NCBI GenBank assembly: GCA_947472765.1
Contig: CANJCM010000053.1
Coordinates: 1 to 32,769 of the forward strand
Length of the DNA stretch: 32,769 bases
Direction of reading: 5' to 3'
Origin: Opitutia bacterium
GTDB lineage: Bacteria > Verrucomicrobiota > Verrucomicrobiia > Opitutales > Opitutaceae
Shown one piece after another: positions 8,100 through 16,037 of this stretch (within the stretch, counting starts at the first letter, position 1; each line of letters begins with the position of its first letter). The notes below the pieces were generated by a model. The model made no database searches. It worked only from the letters and a program-made list of their open reading frames with translations, and had not been told where the DNA came from. Position numbers and translations under genes: made by a program.

Positions 8100-8765
8100 A
8101 TGACCGACCTCGTCCGGAAGCTCATCGACTTCATCCTCCACATCGATCGGCACCTGGCGGAGATCATCGCGAGCTACGGGTCGTGGACCTATGGCGTCCT
8201 GTTTTTGATTATCTTTGCCGAAACGGGGCTGGTCATCACCCCGTTCCTGCCCGGCGACTCGCTCCTCTTCGCGGCGGGCGCGTTCAGTGCCAAGCCCGAG
8301 ACCGGCCTCAATGTTCACCTGATGGCCCTGCTGCTCTGGGTCGCCGCCGTGGCCGGTGACACCGTGAACTACTGGATCGGCGCCCGACTCGGGCCCGCGG
8401 TGTTCAAGCGGGACGACTCGATTTTCCTCCGTCGGAAGCATCTCGAACGCGCCCATGCCTTCTTCGAGAAATATGGCGGCCGCGCCATCATTCTCGCGCG
8501 CTTCGTGCCGATCGTCCGGACCTTCGTGCCGTTCGTGGCAGGCGTCGGCGCCATGACGTATTCACGGTTCATCGCCTACAACATCCTCGGCGGCTTCATC
8601 TGGATCTACTTCTTCATCTACGCGGGCTTCTGGTTCGGGAACCGGCCCTTCGTGCAGGAGAACTTCAAGCTCGTGATCCTCGCGATCATTTTTCTCTCCG
8701 TGCTGCCCATGGTGTTCGAAGGCTGGCGCGCCTGGCGAGAAAGCAAAGAGGGAAGTAAGAATTAA
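8100..8765 (+). CDS. DedA family integral membrane protein
   Basis: A 221-residue membrane protein with the DedA signatures: Glu41 in FAETGLVITPFLPGDSLLF, GDTVNYWIG at 86-94, and RFVPIVRTFVPFVAG at 134-148, with hydrophobic segments near 31-61, 73-86, 126-180 and 189-206. DedA proteins act in the inner membrane; some members are linked to undecaprenyl-phosphate or lipid flipping and to envelope homeostasis. The precise substrate here is unknown. The last codons (GSKN and the TAA stop) lie in an AT-rich intergenic repeat, so the extreme C-terminus may have been shaped by repeat insertion. Confidence 0.93.
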   Translation: MTDLVRKLIDFILHIDRHLAEIIASYGSWTYGVLFLIIFAETGLVITPFLPGDSLLFAAGAFSAKPETGLNVHLMALLLWVAAVAGDTVNYWIGARLGPAVFKRDDSIFLRRKHLERAHAFFEKYGGRAIILARFVPIVRTFVPFVAGVGAMTYSRFIAYNILGGFIWIYFFIYAGFWFGNRPFVQENFKLVILAIIFLSVLPMVFEGWRAWRESKEGSKN

Positions 8766-8875
8766 GAGGGAAGAGTTAAGAAGCCCAGCCGGTGAAGTTC
8801 GTAGCCGGACTACAGGTCCAAGTTTGAAGGTACGCGACGGCACCAGGTGGCTCGTTTCTTAACTCATCCCTCTTA
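8747..8875. repeat. Imperfect inverted repeat of AAGAGGGAAGAGTTAAGAA type downstream of the DedA gene
   Basis: Arms at about 8765-8783 and 8857-8875 are complementary over 19 nt with one mismatch, separated by some 70 nt. The left arm overlaps the DedA stop codon. Related TTAAGA/GGAAGA strings occur at about 9950-9985, 12466-12510, 16065-16099 and 32254-32284. No gene is visible in the 206-nt gap before the metallo-hydrolase gene. Confidence 0.7.
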
Positions 8876-8971
8876 ACTCTCACTTTCCTGAATCTGCTGG
8901 TCAGCTCCGTCACTCGGCCTAGTTTTTCACGCACGGCCGGCTTCGCCGCCCCTCCGCCACCCCTCTACCCC

Positions 8972-9925
8972 ATGAAGTCCCGCCTTCGTTCGTCACTGCG
9001 CGTTTCCGCGCTCGTCCTTGCCTCCCTCGCCGCGCTCAACGTCCTCGCGCCCACCGCCCGCGCCGCTGACACCGCCAGGCAGAAAAAGGGCGGCGGCATC
9101 GACTGGAACGAACGCGCCGCACCCTGGGGCAAGCTGCGCAACGTCGCCCCGGACGCGCAGAAAAAATCCGGGTTCAAGCTCTTCGACAACGTCCACTACG
9201 TCGGACTCCAGACCGTCGCCGCGTATCTCATCACGACGAGCGACGGGCTCGTGCTCCTCGACGCCGCCTACGCCAACACGACCGACCTGCTGCTCGAGAA
9301 CATCCGGCAGGCCGGCTTCGATCCGAAGGCCATCAAATACATCATCGTCAGCCACGCCCACGGCGATCACTTCGCCGGCGCCGGCACCTTTGTTCAACTG
9401 AGCGGCGCGCGGGTCATCATGTCGGAGCTCGACTGGGACGAGACCGAACGACGCCAGGCGGGCGGTCTGCCGACAAACGGGCTTCGTCTGAAACGCGACC
9501 TCGTCGTCCGCGACGGCGAAACGATGAAGATCGGCGACACGCCGTTTACCTTCTATGTCACGCCGGGCCACACGGCCGGTGCGCTCACCACTGTCTATCC
9601 GGTGAAGGATCGGGATCGCACTTACCGCGCCGTCAGTCCCGGCGGACTCGGTTTCAATTTTGGACCGGAGTGGACGGAGCCTTACGTCAGGAGCTTCGAG
9701 CGCCTCAAGGCCCTCGGGCCTTTTGATACGGTGCTGCCCAATCACGCCTACATGGGGCCGCGCGATCTCTTCGACGTGGAAAGCGACCTCGCGAAGCGCG
9801 GCGCCGGCTGGCACCCCGCCGCCTACGGTCCGCAGCGCATCAACGCGTGGATCGACCAGATCCTGAACGCCGCGCGGCAAAAGCAGGACTACGAGAGACA
9901 GCATCCCGAGCCGGCCGGGAAGTAA
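8972..9925 (+). CDS. Exported metallo-beta-lactamase fold hydrolase, subclass B3-like
   Basis: A 317-residue protein with a Sec signal peptide (MKSRLRSSLR then a hydrophobic stretch; likely cleavage after ARA at residue 31). The zinc site is complete: HAHGDH at 128-133 (His128, His130, Asp132, His133), His200 in PGHTAG and His258 in PNHAYM. Spacing and the SELDW and GGLPTNG segments resemble subclass B3 enzymes. It would act in the periplasm or outside the cell. B3-like folds include true beta-lactamases and enzymes with other substrates, so resistance cannot be concluded. It is a single gene with no regulator beside it. Confidence 0.85.
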   Translation: MKSRLRSSLRVSALVLASLAALNVLAPTARAADTARQKKGGGIDWNERAAPWGKLRNVAPDAQKKSGFKLFDNVHYVGLQTVAAYLITTSDGLVLLDAAYANTTDLLLENIRQAGFDPKAIKYIIVSHAHGDHFAGAGTFVQLSGARVIMSELDWDETERRQAGGLPTNGLRLKRDLVVRDGETMKIGDTPFTFYVTPGHTAGALTTVYPVKDRDRTYRAVSPGGLGFNFGPEWTEPYVRSFERLKALGPFDTVLPNHAYMGPRDLFDVESDLAKRGAGWHPAAYGPQRINAWIDQILNAARQKQDYERQHPEPAGK

Positions 9926-9992
9926 GGTAAGACCGGCGGCTTCGTCCGCCTTCCCTCTTAATTCCTAATTCTTCCTTCTTACTTCGATTAGC

Positions 9993-10067
9993 TGGTGCGA
10001 GCGCCGGGAGTCGAACCCGGATCGACGGCTTCGGAGACCGCTACACTATCCATTGTGCTACGCCCGC
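9993..10067 (-). tRNA. tRNA-Arg (anticodon CCG)
   Basis: The minus strand folds into a full cloverleaf. The 7-bp acceptor pairs GCGGGCG with CGCTCGC (one G-U). The D-stem is GCAC/GTGT, the anticodon stem GCGGT/GCCGT has loop CTCCGAA, the T-stem is CCGGG/CCCGG with loop TTCGACT, and the discriminator is A. CCA is encoded (complement at 9993-9995). The anticodon CCG (complement at 10032-10034) reads CGG, an arginine codon common in this GC-rich sequence. Confidence 0.97.
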
Positions 10068-10249
10068 AAGGCCAAGCGCCGCATCAGAGGTGTGAGCGCG
10101 CATGGCGTCAAGCGCGCCTTGAGTCCTTCGCCCGCCGACTGCACCAGGTCCCTCAGGCCCGCCCCAGTCCGAAACGGACGCCGCTTCCGTTGCCCGCAGC
10201 GCCAAAGAATCGTTGCCGCACGACGGGCCGGCGCGCAGCGTGGACCGGT

Positions 10250-12040
10250 ATGTCCGCCGATTCCAACCCGAGCAACGCCGCCGCCCCGGTACCGACCGAT
10301 TTCATCCGCGACATCGTGGCGCAGGACGTGGCCGCGGCCCGCTTTCCAAAGATCGTCACCCGGTTTCCCCCGGAACCAAACGGTTACCTGCATCTCGGAC
10401 ATGCCAAGTCGATCTGCCTGAACTTCGGAATCGCGCGGGAAAATAATGGCCGCTGCAACCTGCGCTTCGACGACACCAACCCCGCCAAGGAGGAGGTCGA
10501 GTACGTTGAATCGATCCAGACCGATGTGCGCTGGCTGATCGACGGCTGGGCGGATCACTGCCTCGGCTTCAAAGCCCCGGGCGCCGCTCCCGCGGCAGGC
10601 ACCGTGAATGGCCTGCCGGATTTCCACGCCGCCGCCGCTCCAGCCGGCACGGCGGGCGCGGAGCCTTTTTACGCGTCGGATTATTTTCCTCAGCTTTATG
10701 AGTATGCTCTGACGCTCATCCGCAAGGGCCACGCCTACGTCTGCGATCTTTCGCCGGCGGAGACGGAGGAATATCGCGGCTCGCCCGACAAGCCTGGTCG
10801 CAACTCGCCTTTCCGCGATCGCTCGGTCGCCGAGAATCTCGATTTGTTCACCCGGATGCGCGCCGGCGAATTTCCCGACGGCAAGCGAACATTGCGGGCG
10901 AAGATCGACATGACGTCGCCGAACATCTGGCTGCGCGATCCCCTGCTCTACCGGATCCGCCACATCGCCCACCACCACACCGGCGACGCGTGGTGCATTT
11001 ACCCGCTCTACGATTACGCCCACTGCCTGAGTGACTACCTCGAGGGCGTGACCCACAGCATCTGCACGGTGGAATTCGAAGTGCATCGTCCGCTCTACGA
11101 CTGGATTCTCGAGCATCTTGACCTGCCGCGGCCGCGTCCGCACCAGTACGAATTCGCGAAGCTGAATCTCAGCTACATGATCTTCAGCAAGCGCCGGCTG
11201 ATTCAGCTCGTGCAGGAGAACTTCGTCCAGGGTTGGGACGATCCCCGGCTGCCCACGATCGCCGGAGCCCGCCGCCGCGGCATTCCCGCCCGCGCGCTGC
11301 GCAACTTCGCCTATCATGTGGGCGTGACGAAATTCGACGGCCTGACCGACATCGCCGCCTTCGAGCACACGCTGCGCGAGGAACTGAATGGGATCTCCCA
11401 CCGCCGGCTCGCCGTGCTGCGGCCGATCAAGATCGTGCTGACGAACATCGCCGAGGGCGAAGTCCTCACCTGCGATGCGACCAACAACCCGCAGGACGAA
11501 AATCCAACGACGCGGCCGCTGGCCCTCACGCGCGAGGTCTTCATCGAGAGCGAGGATTTTGCCGAGGTTCCGCCGCCCAAATATTTCCGACTCAAGCCGG
11601 GCGGCGAAGTGCGCCTGAAGTACGCCTGCATCATCAAGTGCGACGAAGTCGTGAAGGATGCCGCGGGCCAGGTGACCGAACTCCGCTGCACCGCGGACCT
11701 CACGACGCGCGCCGGCGGACCGAACGTCGATCGCAAGGTGAAAGGGACCATCCATTGGGTCAGCGCGACCCAGAGCCTCGACGCCGAGGTCCGCCTCTAC
11801 GATCGCCTCTTCACCGTCGCCGAGCCCGGCGCCGAGGAGGACTTCAAGAAATTCATCAACCCGCACTCGCTCGAAGTTGTGACCGCGAAGGTGGAGTCCT
11901 CCCTCGCGACCGCGACGCCCGCGGAACGGTACCAGTTCGAGCGGACCGGATACTTCACGGTCGACTCCAAGGACAGCGCCCCCGGAAAGCTGGTGTTCAA
12001 CCGGACGATCAGCCTGAAGGACACCTGGGCGAAGAAGTAG
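10250..12040 (+). CDS. glnS: Glutaminyl-tRNA synthetase
   Basis: A 596-residue class I synthetase that charges tRNA-Gln. The first signature is PPEPNGYLHLGHAKS at 40-54 and the second, KMSKS-equivalent, is MIFSKRRL at 310-317. The catalytic domain shows LRFDDTNPAKE at 71-81 and the GlnRS/GluRS-specific HTGDAWCIYPLYDYAHCLSD. The C-terminal half is the double beta-barrel anticodon-binding region. It is about 40 residues longer than the E. coli enzyme, partly because of an Ala/Gly/Pro-rich insertion at about 108-138. ATG 10250 starts the protein; the frame is open upstream through the intergenic region, but without similarity. Confidence 0.95.
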   Translation: MSADSNPSNAAAPVPTDFIRDIVAQDVAAARFPKIVTRFPPEPNGYLHLGHAKSICLNFGIARENNGRCNLRFDDTNPAKEEVEYVESIQTDVRWLIDGWADHCLGFKAPGAAPAAGTVNGLPDFHAAAAPAGTAGAEPFYASDYFPQLYEYALTLIRKGHAYVCDLSPAETEEYRGSPDKPGRNSPFRDRSVAENLDLFTRMRAGEFPDGKRTLRAKIDMTSPNIWLRDPLLYRIRHIAHHHTGDAWCIYPLYDYAHCLSDYLEGVTHSICTVEFEVHRPLYDWILEHLDLPRPRPHQYEFAKLNLSYMIFSKRRLIQLVQENFVQGWDDPRLPTIAGARRRGIPARALRNFAYHVGVTKFDGLTDIAAFEHTLREELNGISHRRLAVLRPIKIVLTNIAEGEVLTCDATNNPQDENPTTRPLALTREVFIESEDFAEVPPPKYFRLKPGGEVRLKYACIIKCDEVVKDAAGQVTELRCTADLTTRAGGPNVDRKVKGTIHWVSATQSLDAEVRLYDRLFTVAEPGAEEDFKKFINPHSLEVVTAKVESSLATATPAERYQFERTGYFTVDSKDSAPGKLVFNRTISLKDTWAKK

Positions 12041-12150
12041 ACGGGGAGATTTTGGATTTTGGATTCTCGATTTTCGATTGGCAGCGGTGTGAGGCACGCT
12101 TCATCAAGCCGCACACCCCGCTCGAGTCGGAACGACGCAGTGAACGATCC
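12041..12150. other. Intergenic stretch after glnS with short repeat fragments
   Basis: No gene is visible. Bases 12048-12078 hold a low-complexity TTTTGGATT/TCGATTTT string, which has a relative at about 17331-17352. A CACACCCCGCTCGA fragment at about 12112-12125 resembles repeats near 13205 and 16133. The 214-bp composite element follows directly. Confidence 0.5.
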
Positions 12151-12364
12151 GGCGGGTGAGACACCCGCCCTCCATGTCAGGCGGGCCGTTCAGATGTTCG
12201 TCAGTTCCTCCTCCAGGAAAACAATCCATGGAGGGACGGTGTCCCCACCGTCCACGGCTGCATTTCGTCGAGCTGAACGTTCACCAATCAGTGTAGGGCT
12301 GCCGCTCGTCGGCAGGCCTTTGTCCTTCATTCGAGAACGGCCCGGCGGCGAGCGCCGGCCCTAC
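12151..12364 (+). repeat. Three-hairpin composite element, copy 1 (214 bp)
   Basis: In order: hairpin GGCGGGTG/CACCCGCC, a conserved core containing GTTCAGATG, GTCAGTTCCTCCTCCAGGAA and CAATCCATGGAGG, hairpin GACGGTG/CACCGTC, a variable spacer, and a long hairpin from GTAGGGC to GCCCTAC. The same order and nearly the same length recur at 17085-17298 (inverted) and 32502-32716. It lies between glnS and the YceH gene and encodes no protein. Confidence 0.9.
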
Positions 12365-12365
12365 A

Positions 12366-12391
12366 TTTGACTGCATCGTTCCGGCTCGAGA
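12366..12391. repeat. Short TGACTGCATCGTTCCGGCTC repeat, copy 1
   Basis: A 20-nt string TGACTGCATCGTTCCGGCTC just after the composite element recurs in part as GCATCGTTCCGGCTCGA at about 17312-17328 and inverted near 13237-13255. Its role is unknown. Confidence 0.6.
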
Positions 12392-12420
12392 GAGGATCTT
12401 GATAAACCGCTTATCTAAAG

Positions 12421-12510
12421 GTCCCATCTGGAGAGGGGTGGCGGGCAGCGCCAGGGTGGGTTGCCTCGGTTTCTTACTTCTTCCTTCTTAATTCTTACTT
12501 TTACTTCCCT
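12421..12510. repeat. GAGAGGGGTGGCG repeat followed by AT-rich TTCTTAATTC repeat
   Basis: Bases 12421-12457 match 13486-13522 with few differences (GTCCC, TCT, GAGAGGGGTGGCG, GCAGCGCC, GGGTG). Bases 12466-12510 are a pyrimidine/A-rich string built from TTCTTACTTC, TTCCTTCTTAATTC and similar blocks, which runs right up to the ATG of the next gene and replaces the usual Shine-Dalgarno position. Confidence 0.7.
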
Positions 12511-13188
12511 ATGGACGATCCGCTGCCGCCACTCAGTTCCGTTGAGGCACGCGTGCTCGGCGCCCTGATCGAGAAGCAGATTACGACGCCGGACTACTAT
12601 CCGTTGACGCTCAACGCGCTCGTCAACGCGTGCAACCAGCTCACGAACCGCGAACCGGTGATGTCCCTCGACGAGGCCGACGTCACCAGTGCGATTGACA
12701 GCCTGCGCGGCAAACGGCTCGCCACCTTGTTCTCCGGCCAGGAGAGCCGCGTCGCGAAGTACAAGCACACGCTGACGGACGCGCTGCTGCTCACGCCGGC
12801 CGAGGTCGCGCTGCTCACCGTGCTGATGCTGCGGGGCCCGCAGACGATCGGCGAACTGCGCACGCGCAGCGAACGCCTTTTCCGATTCGATTCCCTGCCG
12901 GAGGTGGAAGCCTGCCTCAAGGAACTCGCCGGGCGCCAACCCGGGCCACTCGTCGTGAAGCTCCCCCGCCAGCCCGGCGCGAAGGAAGCCCGCTTCGCCC
13001 ATCTGCTCTCCGGCCCCGTCGCCACGATGACGGCGGTCACAGCAATTCCGTTCGAGGCCCCGCCGGTCCCGCCCGCGAGCGAAGGACCCGATCGCGTCGC
13101 CGAACTCGCCGCCGACGTCGCGCGCCTCGACCGCGAACTCGCGGAACTACGCCAGCAGTTCACCGAATTTCGGAAGCAGCTCGAGTAG
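12511..13188 (+). CDS. yceH: YceH family (DUF480) winged-helix protein
   Basis: A 225-residue protein of the YceH/DUF480 family. The N-terminus LSSVEARVLGALIEKQITTPDYYPLTLNALVNACNQLTNREPVM is the family hallmark, and a second winged-helix-like segment follows (LLTPAEVALLTVLMLRGPQTIGELRTRSERL). The C-terminal third (about 185-225) is a short predicted coiled coil (VARLDRELAELRQQFTEFRKQL). Two winged helices suggest nucleic-acid binding, but the family's function is not established. No Shine-Dalgarno is visible because an AT-rich repeat abuts the ATG. Confidence 0.92.
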   Translation: MDDPLPPLSSVEARVLGALIEKQITTPDYYPLTLNALVNACNQLTNREPVMSLDEADVTSAIDSLRGKRLATLFSGQESRVAKYKHTLTDALLLTPAEVALLTVLMLRGPQTIGELRTRSERLFRFDSLPEVEACLKELAGRQPGPLVVKLPRQPGAKEARFAHLLSGPVATMTAVTAIPFEAPPVPPASEGPDRVAELAADVARLDRELAELRQQFTEFRKQLE

Positions 13189-13578
13189 CGTCCCCGCGGA
13201 GCACACACCCCGCCCTTCGGGCACCCCTCTAAGGCCGGAACGATGCAGTCAAAGCGGCGAATAGCCGCGATAACGTACTGAAAGCGAACGGCCTCCCTAC
13301 TGGATCGCAGTCGGAACTCCGGCGACCTTTCGGTGACCTGTTCCGAATGTAGCCCTGCCCGTGAGGGCAGGGACTTCTCCAACGCTTCGCCTCACGTCGT
13401 CCCGCTGCTCACGCAGCGGGCTACAAAGGCCAACGACTTTAAACCTTCGCGTCTCTCCGCGCTCTTCGCGGTTTTCTACTGCGTGGTCCCCTCTTGAGAG
13501 GGGTGGCGCGCAGCGCCGGGGTGTGCTTTGCCCGACGCTTGCGTTGCCCGGAAATCCTCTGGTTCACTGCGAAGAACT
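13189..13578. other. 390-nt repeat-filled gap between yceH and thrH
   Basis: No gene is visible. It contains a CACACCCCGCCC fragment (about 13205), an inverted copy of the GCATCGTTCCGG string (13235-13255), two GTAG-headed hairpins (13349-13374 and 13401-13424), a CGCGTCTCTCCGCGCTCTTC string (from about 13449), and the second copy of the GAGAGGGGTGGCG repeat (13486-13525). Each family recurs elsewhere in the window. Confidence 0.7.
13349..13424. repeat. Pair of GTAG-headed hairpins in opposite orientation
   Basis: GTAG then CCCTGCCC-gtga-GGGCAGGG at 13349-13372 is a perfect 8-bp hairpin. At 13401-13424 the inverted version CCCGCTGC-tcac-GCAGCGGG-CTAC occurs, also perfect. The second sequence is the one that heads each unit of the tandem duplication at 21846-22680. 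They could serve as terminators or as recognition sites for a REP-type element; this cannot be told here. Confidence 0.75.
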
Positions 13579-14181
13579 GTGAAGCAAAGTCTCGTCACCC
13601 TCGACATGGAGGGCGTTCTCACGCCCGAAATCTGGATTGCCGTTGCCGATCGCACGGGCCTGCCCGCCCTGCGCCGCACAACCCGGGATGAGCCCGACTA
13701 CGACAAGCTCATGAAGTACCGGATCGAGATTCTCGATGCCCACGGCATCACGCTCACGGACATTCAGGAAGTGATCGGTTCACTCGATCTCCTGGAAGGC
13801 GCGCTCGACTTCCTCAACGCCCTCCGCGCACGGGTTCAGGTCATTATTCTCTCGGACACGTTCGAACAGTTCGCCCAGCCGCTGCTGAAGCAGCTCGGCC
13901 GGCCCACCCTCTTCTGTCACCGACTTCTCGTGAAGAACGACCGCATCACCGGCTACGAATTGCGGATGCCTGACCAGAAGAAGCAGGCCGTCCAGGCGCT
14001 GCAGTCGCTCAACTACAACGTCATCGCGGCCGGCGACTCCTTCAACGACACCTCGATGCTCGGGCAGGCGGATCACGGCTTTCTCTTTCACGCGCCGGAC
14101 AATGTCGTGAAGCAGTTCCCGCAATTTCCCGCGGTGAACGACTACGACGAGTTGCTGAAGCTGATCCTCGCGCGGACGTAG
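13579..14181 (+). CDS. thrH: Phosphoserine phosphatase / homoserine phosphotransferase ThrH
   Basis: A 200-residue HAD-superfamily enzyme of the ThrH type. Motif I is DMEGVL (Asp9, Glu11), with Glu in the position that distinguishes ThrH and SerB-like enzymes. Motif II is LSDT at 91-94, the conserved lysine lies at 134-135 (QKKQAV), and motif III is AGDSFNDTSML (152-157 GDSFND). ThrH of Pseudomonas dephosphorylates phosphoserine and can transfer the phosphate to homoserine. GTG 13579 gives the standard length and is preceded by GAAG. The stop codon TAG is the first part of a GTAGGGCC palindrome. Confidence 0.92.
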   Translation: MKQSLVTLDMEGVLTPEIWIAVADRTGLPALRRTTRDEPDYDKLMKYRIEILDAHGITLTDIQEVIGSLDLLEGALDFLNALRARVQVIILSDTFEQFAQPLLKQLGRPTLFCHRLLVKNDRITGYELRMPDQKKQAVQALQSLNYNVIAAGDSFNDTSMLGQADHGFLFHAPDNVVKQFPQFPAVNDYDELLKLILART

Positions 14182-14627
14182 GGCCCGGCGCGCTGCGCCG
14201 AGCCTGGCCTCCGCTCGCGCGGAGGGCGGATCGAACGCCGGACGGCAGACATCGGACAACAGTCGGAGGAATCTCCCCGAGCCTCCTCTTGCCCCTGTCA
14301 TTCTGAGCGCAGCGAAGAATCCATAGGTTCGGATGGCCGTTCCGATCCGCTGAGGCCGCACACCGAAAGCGACATTCCCCGTGCGTCGAAAGTACACCCG
14401 ACTGGACCTCGTACGCCACGCGGCCTGTTCGATTTCTGACACTCCGTCCGACGCATGGATTCTTCGCTTCGCTCAGAATGACAAACAGGGGGCATTCACC
14501 CGCCGAAATGCGGATCGAATTCGAAAAGGCCGGTGCGGACACCGGCCCTCCATGAAACGGATGGTTCGAATGCACGGCCCGGCGGCGAGCGCCGGCCCTA
14601 CAATCGTGTCCCTGCGCGCAGCGCAGG
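14182..14627. other. 446-nt repeat-filled gap between convergent thrH and gltX
   Basis: No gene is visible. It holds a GGCGCG/CGCGCC-type palindrome directly after the thrH stop, a 188-bp element with terminal inverted repeats (14296-14483), a TTCACCCGCCGAAATGCG fragment, a degenerate piece of the composite element (about 14531-14605, ending in CGAGCGCCGGCCCTAC), and a CTGCGC-GCA-GCGCAG palindrome that touches the gltX stop codon. Confidence 0.7.
14296..14483. repeat. 188-bp element bounded by a 29-nt inverted repeat (CATTCTGAGCG type), copy 1
   Basis: The left end reads TGTCATTCTGAGCG followed by CAGCGAAGAATCCAT; the right end is its inverted copy, ATGGATTCTTCGC to CAGAATGACA. Each end is itself partly self-complementary. 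About 130 bp lie between, without a convincing ORF. Two further copies with the same ends lie at 21985-22164 and 22355-22534, but their interior is different from this one. Confidence 0.85.
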
Positions 14628-16037
14628 CTACGGCTGCCCGTCGCGGGCAGCCGCGGCGAAGCGCCGCATCCGGGCGAGCACACGCTCGCGACCGAGCACG
14701 CGGAACATGCCGGTGATGCTCGGACCGACGTTGGAGCCGGACACAGCGAGCCGCGCGATCGCCTGATAATCGCCAAAACCGAGTCCGTTCTTGGCTGCCA
14801 GTGCCTTGATTGTTTCCTCAACCGCGGTGTCGCTCGAGAAATCGGCCGTCGTCAGCAATTCGATCAGCTCGGCCAGCCGGGCCTTCGGGTCGCCCTTGGC
14901 CATGACCTTGTCGCGGACTTTGGCGTCGATCGCGAAGTCGTCCGTGAAGAAATACGCTGTGTAGGCCGGCAGTTCCTCGACGCCTTTGACCTTCGGCTGG
15001 CTCAACAGCATGACGTCGCGGAAGAATGCGGCGTCGGTGGCCAGCGCGGCGCGCGCGGCGGGCGTATCCGTCCGCTGGAAGAAGTCCCGGGCGAGCGTGA
15101 CGAACCGGTCCGCCGGCTGCTCGAGCAGGTAGGCCATGTTCATGTGCGCGAGTTTCTTGTCGTCGAAACGCGCATTGCTCTGATTCACGCCCGGCAAATC
15201 GAAGAGGCGGACGATCTCGGCGATTGGCATCTTCTCGCGATCATCGCCGGGATTCCAGCCGAGCAGACAGAGGAAATTCACGAGCGCCTCCGGCAGGTAA
15301 CCGCGCTTCTGGTACTCTTCGATCAGTGCGCCCTGGTCGCGCTTCGACATCTTGCCGGGACCATTCTGCTTCAGGATCAGCGGGATGTGCGCGAACGCCG
15401 GCGGCTTCATGCCAAAGCCCTCGAAGAGGAGCACGTGCTTGCTGGTATTCGAGAGATGGTCCTCCCCGCGGATGATGTGCGAGACCTCCATCGCGATGTC
15501 GTCGACGACATTCACAAGATGGAAAACCGGATTGCCGTCGGAACGCACGATGACGAAGTCCTCATCCTCCATGCGCTCCACCCGGCCGCGAATCTGATCC
15601 TCGATCACGACGGGCGGCAGTTTGACCTTGGTCACGGTCTTCTTGCGGTGGTCATCGAACACCTCGTAGCGCTCGCCGAGGAGCTTGAACCAAATCGCGC
15701 CGTCTTTCTCGTAGGCGCGGCCCGCGTCGCGCAGCCGGTTGACGTACTGCCGGTAGACGTCGCCGCGCTCGCTCTGGCGATACGGCCCGTGGTTGCCGCC
15801 GCCGCTGCCGCCGACCTTCGGGCCCTCGTCCCAGTTGAGGCCCAGCCAGTTCAAGCTGTCGTAGATGACCTGGAGGAACGCCTCGCTGTTGCGCTCCTTG
15901 TCCGTGTCCTCGATCCGCAGGATGAAGGTCCCGCCGGTGTGGCGGGCATAGAGCCAGTTGAACAGCGCGGTGCGGGCACTGCCGATGTGGAAGAACCCCG
16001 TCGGACTCGGGGCAAAACGAACGCGAACTTGAGACAT
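14628..16037 (-). CDS. gltX: Glutamyl-tRNA synthetase
   Basis: A 469-residue class I synthetase. The HIGH-type motif is FHIGS at 16-20 in [25 protein letters not shown], the KMSKR loop is at 229-233, and the RIEDTD motif at 41-46 is the glutamate site. Length and the C-terminal helical anticodon domain are normal. GlnRS is also present, so this enzyme probably charges tRNA-Glu mainly. The final residues (AAARDGQP) and the TAG stop lie in two palindromes shared with the repeats of the region (GGGCAGCC and CCTGCGC-type), so the C-terminus may have been extended or trimmed by a repeat. An AT-rich repeat lies 28 nt upstream of the ATG. Confidence 0.96.
   Translation of the reverse strand: MSQVRVRFAPSPTGFFHIGSARTALFNWLYARHTGGTFILRIEDTDKERNSEAFLQVIYDSLNWLGLNWDEGPKVGGSGGGNHGPYRQSERGDVYRQYVNRLRDAGRAYEKDGAIWFKLLGERYEVFDDHRKKTVTKVKLPPVVIEDQIRGRVERMEDEDFVIVRSDGNPVFHLVNVVDDIAMEVSHIIRGEDHLSNTSKHVLLFEGFGMKPPAFAHIPLILKQNGPGKMSKRDQGALIEEYQKRGYLPEALVNFLCLLGWNPGDDREKMPIAEIVRLFDLPGVNQSNARFDDKKLAHMNMAYLLEQPADRFVTLARDFFQRTDTPAARAALATDAAFFRDVMLLSQPKVKGVEELPAYTAYFFTDDFAIDAKVRDKVMAKGDPKARLAELIELLTTADFSSDTAVEETIKALAAKNGLGFGDYQAIARLAVSGSNVGPSITGMFRVLGRERVLARMRRFAAAARDGQP

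Noticed and set aside
10058-12097. Long open frame (679 residues) antisense to glnS
   Set aside because: Its sequence is the low-complexity Arg/Gly/Ala type expected from the reverse of a GC-rich gene; glnS on the plus strand has all family motifs.
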